DNA from: G016234445 sp964438865
Lineage (GTDB): Bacteria > Chloroflexota > Dehalococcoidia > Tepidiformales > Tepidiformaceae
Direction of reading: 5' to 3'
DNA length: 64,000 nt
Assembly: GCA_964438865.1 (NCBI GenBank)
Contig: CAYTMI010000001.1
Coordinates: forward strand, 434,001-498,000
Shown here: positions 60,791 to 64,000 of the stretch, one piece after another
Numbering within the stretch: position 1 is the first letter of the stretch
Layout: every line of letters starts with the position of its first letter
Position numbers and translations under genes: made by a program
The notes under the pieces: generated by a model
Databases searched by the model: none
What the model was told of the DNA's origin: nothing
The model's input: only the letters and a program-made list of their open reading frames with translations

Positions 60791-63268
60791 CTACTCCGCT
60801 TCGGGGGCGCGCTCCAGGACTGTGACGGTGCCCTTGCTCCCGTTCACGTGGACAAGGTCGCCGGTGCGGATGGTGCGGGTGCCTGTGCGGACGTTGGCTA
60901 CGGCGGGGAGGCCGTATTCGCGCGCGACGGTGCTGCCGTGGCTCAGGGTGCTGCCGATATCGACGACGAGCGCGGAGGCGAGGGCAAAGAGCGGCGTCCA
61001 GCCGGCGTCGGTCACCGGCGCGACCAGCACCTCGCCGGGAAGGAGGGGGCCGTCGCGGCCGGGGTCGAAGATGACGCGCGCCCTGCCGGTGACCATCCCC
61101 GGGCTGACGGGCGTGCCCTGGAGGACGTCGCCCACATGCCCTGCTTCGGCCGGTTCGATCGGCACCGGGCGGCCAGAGAATCGCTCGGGGAGGACGATGT
61201 GGCGGTTGTGTTCGAACTCGCGGCGGCGGCGGGCGACGGCGTCCTGGCGGCGGCTGGAATCGGTCCCGCCCAGGGCCGCCGCCAGTTCGTCTTCGGCCAG
61301 GAAGAAGAGGTCTTCGGGGCGGGCGATGATGCCGCGTTCCACCATCCGCCGCTGGATTTCGGGCACGTAGTGGTCGCCCAGGCGGACCGTGCGGACGACG
61401 GCCGACTTCGATTGCTCCCGCAGCGCGACCCAGCCCTGGGCCTTCCCCAGCATCCAGCGGAAGATGCGGCGCTTCAGCGGGTTCATCCGGGCGGCGAGGT
61501 CGTCCGTCAGTTGCAGCCGCTCCTTCGCCTGGTGCTCCAGCGTCCGCGGGGGCGAATGGTCCTCCGGGATGTCGAGGTAGCTGGCGGCCATCGAGACCAC
61601 GGGCGCCGGGTCCAGCCGCCAGGAAGGCGCGGAGGCTTCCATTTCGTTGAGGCCGCGGTGGCCGTGGCGGTCCATGAAGTGGGCGAAGGCATGACGCCAG
61701 CTCGCGGGGAGGTCCTTCGCGGCGGGATCGAACCCCGGCCGGCGGATAGCCTCGCCCAGGCCGGCCTCGAGCGTGGCACGGGAAAGCGCCCAGAGATCCA
61801 GGCCGATCTGCGCGCTTTCGACCCCGCTCATGCCGGTGAAGAGGGCCGGCACGCGGCCTTCGGTCTCCTCCCCCAACAGCGGCTGCACCGTGCGGGAGAC
61901 GAGTTCGAAGCCGGCGGCCGCGACTCCGCTGATCGCGAGGTGGACGCCGACGATGTCCGCCGCGGCGCCGAGGAGCTGGTCCCGGCGGTGTTGGATCGCG
62001 GCGTCGGTCATCGTTGCGGGGTTGTCGCCGCGAACGCGCCGCTGCCATTCGAAGGAGAGGCGGGTGCATTCGTCGCCGCGCTTCTGGGCCGTGACCAGGA
62101 AGCGGGCGAGCGGCAAGGCAGAGCGCAGCCGGTAGCGAAGGAGCTTCCACGACCAGCGGATCTTCGGTTTTTCGCGGTATTCGCCGCCGAGAAAACGGTG
62201 CTCGACGGCGTCCGGGTCGCCCCCGAAGCTGCGTTCGGCGACGGCGCGGGTGGCGTTCACGTTCAGGAAGGCGCGGTTGAAGAACATGCCCACGAAGCGC
62301 GGCCATTCGTCCTTGTCGAGCAGGCGGAAGCGCTGGTAGGTGGCGGTGTAGGCGCGGTGGGCGCTAGCCGCGAAGAGCGTCATCGAAAGCGGCGTGAGGA
62401 GGCCGGGGAGCACTTCCTGGATGTTCGCGCTCGTCCAGAGTTCTTCCGGCGTGGTCTCGGAATCGAACTCGCTGGTGCCGCCGCTGGCGGGCTCGCCGGT
62501 AGTTGTGATCGGGCGCGACTGCAACATCCAGAACGTGTCGCCCTCGAAGGCGAACTCGATGTCCTGGGGGGCCGCGAACGCTTCCTCGGCGCGGATGGCG
62601 GCGGCGGCGGCCGCGCACGCGGCGGCCGCGCTGAGCACCGGGGCGGCCGGGTGGTGCGACTCCAACAGGGCGAGCCCGGGTCGTTCGAACACCCAGCGGT
62701 CGGCCTCCGCCTGCCCGCCGACGAGCGCCTCACCCGTCCCCGCGACCGCCTCGACGATGGCGCGGCCGGGGTCGCTGGTCACCGGGTCGGCGCTGAAGGC
62801 CACTCCCGCCGCGGTCGCCGGGACCATGCGCTGGACGACGACGGCGATCCGGGCTTCGTCCGCCGCCTGGCCCGCCCGGGCACGATAGGCCACGGCGGCC
62901 TCGGAATGGAGCGAAGCAGCGCAGGCTTCGATCGCGGCGAAGAGTGCGAGTTCGCCGGTGACGTTGAGGATGGTTTCGTGTTGGCCGGCGAAGGATGCGC
63001 CGCTGCTGTCTTCGGCGACCGCCGAGGAGCGCACCGCCACCGGTTCGCCAGCGGGGACGAGCGCCCGCCATGCCGCCACGGTCTCGGTGCGGAGGTCGGG
63101 AGGGATCGCCCCGATGCCGTCGATCGCGTTGATGGCGGTGGTGGTGAGGACGAACGCGGGCGGGACCAGGAAGCCAGCGCGGACGAGACGAGCGAGACTG
63201 ACGCCCTTCCCTCCCGCAAGCGCGCGGTCGCCGTCGCCAACCTGTTCGAGCCAGAGGATGTACGCCAG
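60791..63268 (-). CDS. PEP-utilising enzyme, rifampicin phosphotransferase-like, with apparent CTG start
   Basis: Protein of about 825 aa. N-terminal ATP-grasp (pyruvate phosphate dikinase type): GGKGVSLARLVRAGFLVPPAF, VAVRSSAVAEDSSGASFAGQHETILNV, VVVQRMVPATAAGVAFSADP, and QDIEFAFEGDTFWMLQSRPI. A middle domain with EVLPGLLTPLSMTLF and the C-terminal swivelling domain GSTLSHGSTVAREYGLPAVANV with the phospho-His. This matches rifampicin phosphotransferases and related proteins, which lack the PEP-binding domain. No ATG, GTG or TTG fits between the frame's first TTG at 63442 and the domain; CTG at 63266-63268 has AAGGAG 6 nt before it. Resistance is inferred only. Confidence 0.86.
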   Translation of the reverse strand: MAYILWLEQVGDGDRALAGGKGVSLARLVRAGFLVPPAFVLTTTAINAIDGIGAIPPDLRTETVAAWRALVPAGEPVAVRSSAVAEDSSGASFAGQHETILNVTGELALFAAIEACAASLHSEAAVAYRARAGQAADEARIAVVVQRMVPATAAGVAFSADPVTSDPGRAIVEAVAGTGEALVGGQAEADRWVFERPGLALLESHHPAAPVLSAAAACAAAAAAIRAEEAFAAPQDIEFAFEGDTFWMLQSRPITTTGEPASGGTSEFDSETTPEELWTSANIQEVLPGLLTPLSMTLFAASAHRAYTATYQRFRLLDKDEWPRFVGMFFNRAFLNVNATRAVAERSFGGDPDAVEHRFLGGEYREKPKIRWSWKLLRYRLRSALPLARFLVTAQKRGDECTRLSFEWQRRVRGDNPATMTDAAIQHRRDQLLGAAADIVGVHLAISGVAAAGFELVSRTVQPLLGEETEGRVPALFTGMSGVESAQIGLDLWALSRATLEAGLGEAIRRPGFDPAAKDLPASWRHAFAHFMDRHGHRGLNEMEASAPSWRLDPAPVVSMAASYLDIPEDHSPPRTLEHQAKERLQLTDDLAARMNPLKRRIFRWMLGKAQGWVALREQSKSAVVRTVRLGDHYVPEIQRRMVERGIIARPEDLFFLAEDELAAALGGTDSSRRQDAVARRRREFEHNRHIVLPERFSGRPVPIEPAEAGHVGDVLQGTPVSPGMVTGRARVIFDPGRDGPLLPGEVLVAPVTDAGWTPLFALASALVVDIGSTLSHGSTVAREYGLPAVANVRTGTRTIRTGDLVHVNGSKGTVTVLERAPEAE

Positions 63269-63402
63269 CGCGGGCTCCTTCGGGGTTCCCCCGTCCGAGT
63301 GTACGGGGACTTCTCGATAGTGACCTTTCTGCCGAGACAGATAATGAGATCGATCAGTTAGGCAATTGCCGCGGGGACGACAGGAGGTGTCGCGGCAGGT
63401 TC

Positions 63403-63432
63403 TTGACAGTATTAGAACAGATGTTCTATATT
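63403..63432 (+). promoter_or_regulatory. SOS-type promoter of the ImuB-like gene (LexA box 63413-63428)
   Basis: TTGACA (63403-63408) and TATATT (63427-63432), 18 nt apart, nearly consensus. The perfect palindrome TAGAACAGATGTTCTA (63413-63428) lies in the spacer and touches the -10, ideal for LexA repression. CAGGAGG follows before the ATG at 63460. Confidence 0.8.
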
Positions 63433-63459
63433 CTCTGGACAACCGTCAGGAGGCCCCAC

Positions 63460-64000
63460 ATGCGAACCCTCTGCCTCTACCTTCCCCGCCTCGCCACCAC
63501 CCTTGCTGTGCGGCAGCGCCCGCAGGCCGACGGGCTGCCGGTAGCCCTGCTCGCGGGAACCGGCGCCGACGCGCTGGTGAGCGCCGTTTCGAGCGAAGCC
63601 GCCGCTTCCGGGCTGGTCCCCGGGATGGCCGCAGGCGAAGCCCGCTGCCGCCGCCCGAACGCCGCCTTCCTCCCCGACAATGCCGCCGCGAGCCTGGACG
63701 AAATTGAGCGTCTTGCCGGTATTGTCGCCACCTACGCGACACCTCTTGTCGCCGCTGGCGGGCGTGACCACCTCTTCGTTGCCCTCGATGGCCTCGAAGC
63801 GCGCTTTGGAGATGAAGCCACCGCCGCTGCCCGCATCGCCACCCGCGTCCGCGCCTGGGCCGGGAGCGACGTCCGCGCCGGCGTTGGCGGTTCCCGGGCG
63901 CTGGCCCTCCGCGCCGCCCGCTGCGCGCACCGCTACCCGCTCCTGGACGACCAGTCTGCCGAGCCTGAAGCGGCCCTTCCCGCCTTCCGTGCCGCGCCGG
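63460..64000 (+). CDS. ImuB-like Y-family DNA polymerase homologue, cut by window edge
   Basis: First 180 codons of a Y-family polymerase-fold protein. RTLCLYLPRLATTLAVRQRP begins like ImuB, and ALVSAVSSEAAASGLVPGMAAGEARCRRPNAAFLPDN is the palm/finger block. Where active polymerases have the N-terminal metal-binding Asp and a SxDE motif, this protein has LPRL and GRDHLFVAL, so it resembles the non-catalytic ImuB rather than Pol IV. ImuB acts with ImuA-type protein and DnaE2 in SOS mutagenesis; those genes would be expected downstream, beyond the window. CAGGAGG and an SOS promoter are upstream. Confidence 0.85.
   Translation, partial: MRTLCLYLPRLATTLAVRQRPQADGLPVALLAGTGADALVSAVSSEAAASGLVPGMAAGEARCRRPNAAFLPDNAAASLDEIERLAGIVATYATPLVAAGGRDHLFVALDGLEARFGDEATAAARIATRVRAWAGSDVRAGVGGSRALALRAARCAHRYPLLDDQSAEPEAALPAFRAAP

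Noticed and set aside
60848..63361. 837-codon plus-strand frame opposite the PEP-utilising enzyme
   Set aside because: High GC leaves antisense frames open; the minus-strand protein has ATP-grasp and His-domain motifs, the antisense product none.

Overview
This is a high-GC (about two-thirds G+C by eye) bacterial chromosome segment with dense, short-spaced genes. I found no rRNA, tRNA, CRISPR array or insertion sequence. Several features point to a monoderm-type lineage, most likely Chloroflexota of the Dehalococcoidia/Tepidiforma kind: many lipoproteins with a Cys-Gly/Asp-rich start, a MurT/GatD lipid II amidation pair, LexA boxes of the GAAC-N4-GTTC type, LLM-class and PaiB flavoproteins, and very frequent leaderless genes (a TANNNT hexamer ending 6-8 nt before the start codon). 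An actinobacterium cannot be excluded from sequence alone.

Layout. 1-3275 (minus): a truncated secreted subtilisin-like protease behind two overlapping paralogous lipoproteins. 3556-14251: a surface-glycan cluster with a methyltransferase/hexapeptide fusion, flippase, glycosyltransferase, Wzy/WaaL-type polymerase, GT4 glycosyltransferase, a secreted protein, GT2 glycosyltransferase and UDP-GlcNAc 2-epimerase; most are translationally coupled by 4-14 nt overlaps. 14428-18771: a small membrane protein, a site-2 protease with CBS domains, and MurT and GatD separated by an antisense lipoprotein gene. 18821-25223: an acyl-CoA dehydrogenase-like gene with a frameshifted end, a 1.6-kb tandem duplication of SH3-tailed lipoproteins, and a DUF35 plus thiolase-like pair whose usual metal and nucleophile residues are missing. 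25391-30354: a large secreted protein, an alkyl-sulfatase-type metallo-beta-lactamase protein, and a Fic gene in unusually AT-rich flanks with paired palindromes.

30451-44932: mixed metabolism, including a double-length family III CoA-transferase, flavin reductase, EthD and NIPSNAP proteins, an aminotransferase, a DUF433/DUF5615 toxin-antitoxin pair, an FKBP lipoprotein, two MFS transporters, an LLM flavoprotein, PaiB, an M23 peptidase and an unknown two-gene unit. 44964-49309: an acyl-CoA dehydrogenase divergent from a Clp-N/excisionase-HTH fusion regulator, DUF4242, a secreted protein and RuvB. 49557-57089: two very large multi-PAS hybrid histidine kinases end to end. 57235-64000: a CorA-like transporter, a small Cys4/HTH protein, a PadR regulator, an amidase, a PEP-utilising (rifampicin phosphotransferase-like) enzyme with an apparent CTG start, and the beginning of an ImuB-like Y-family polymerase gene.

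Two promoters, upstream of the ImuB-like gene and of the small Cys4/HTH gene, share one architecture: a perfect TAGAAC-N4-GTTCTA palindrome lying between or overlapping the -35 and -10 boxes. They define a small SOS regulon that includes a protein of unknown function. The other signals most worth following are a type IV pilin-like plus carbohydrate-binding insert in the glycan polymerase, the Ltp2-like DUF35/thiolase pair, and the Clp-N/HTH regulator.
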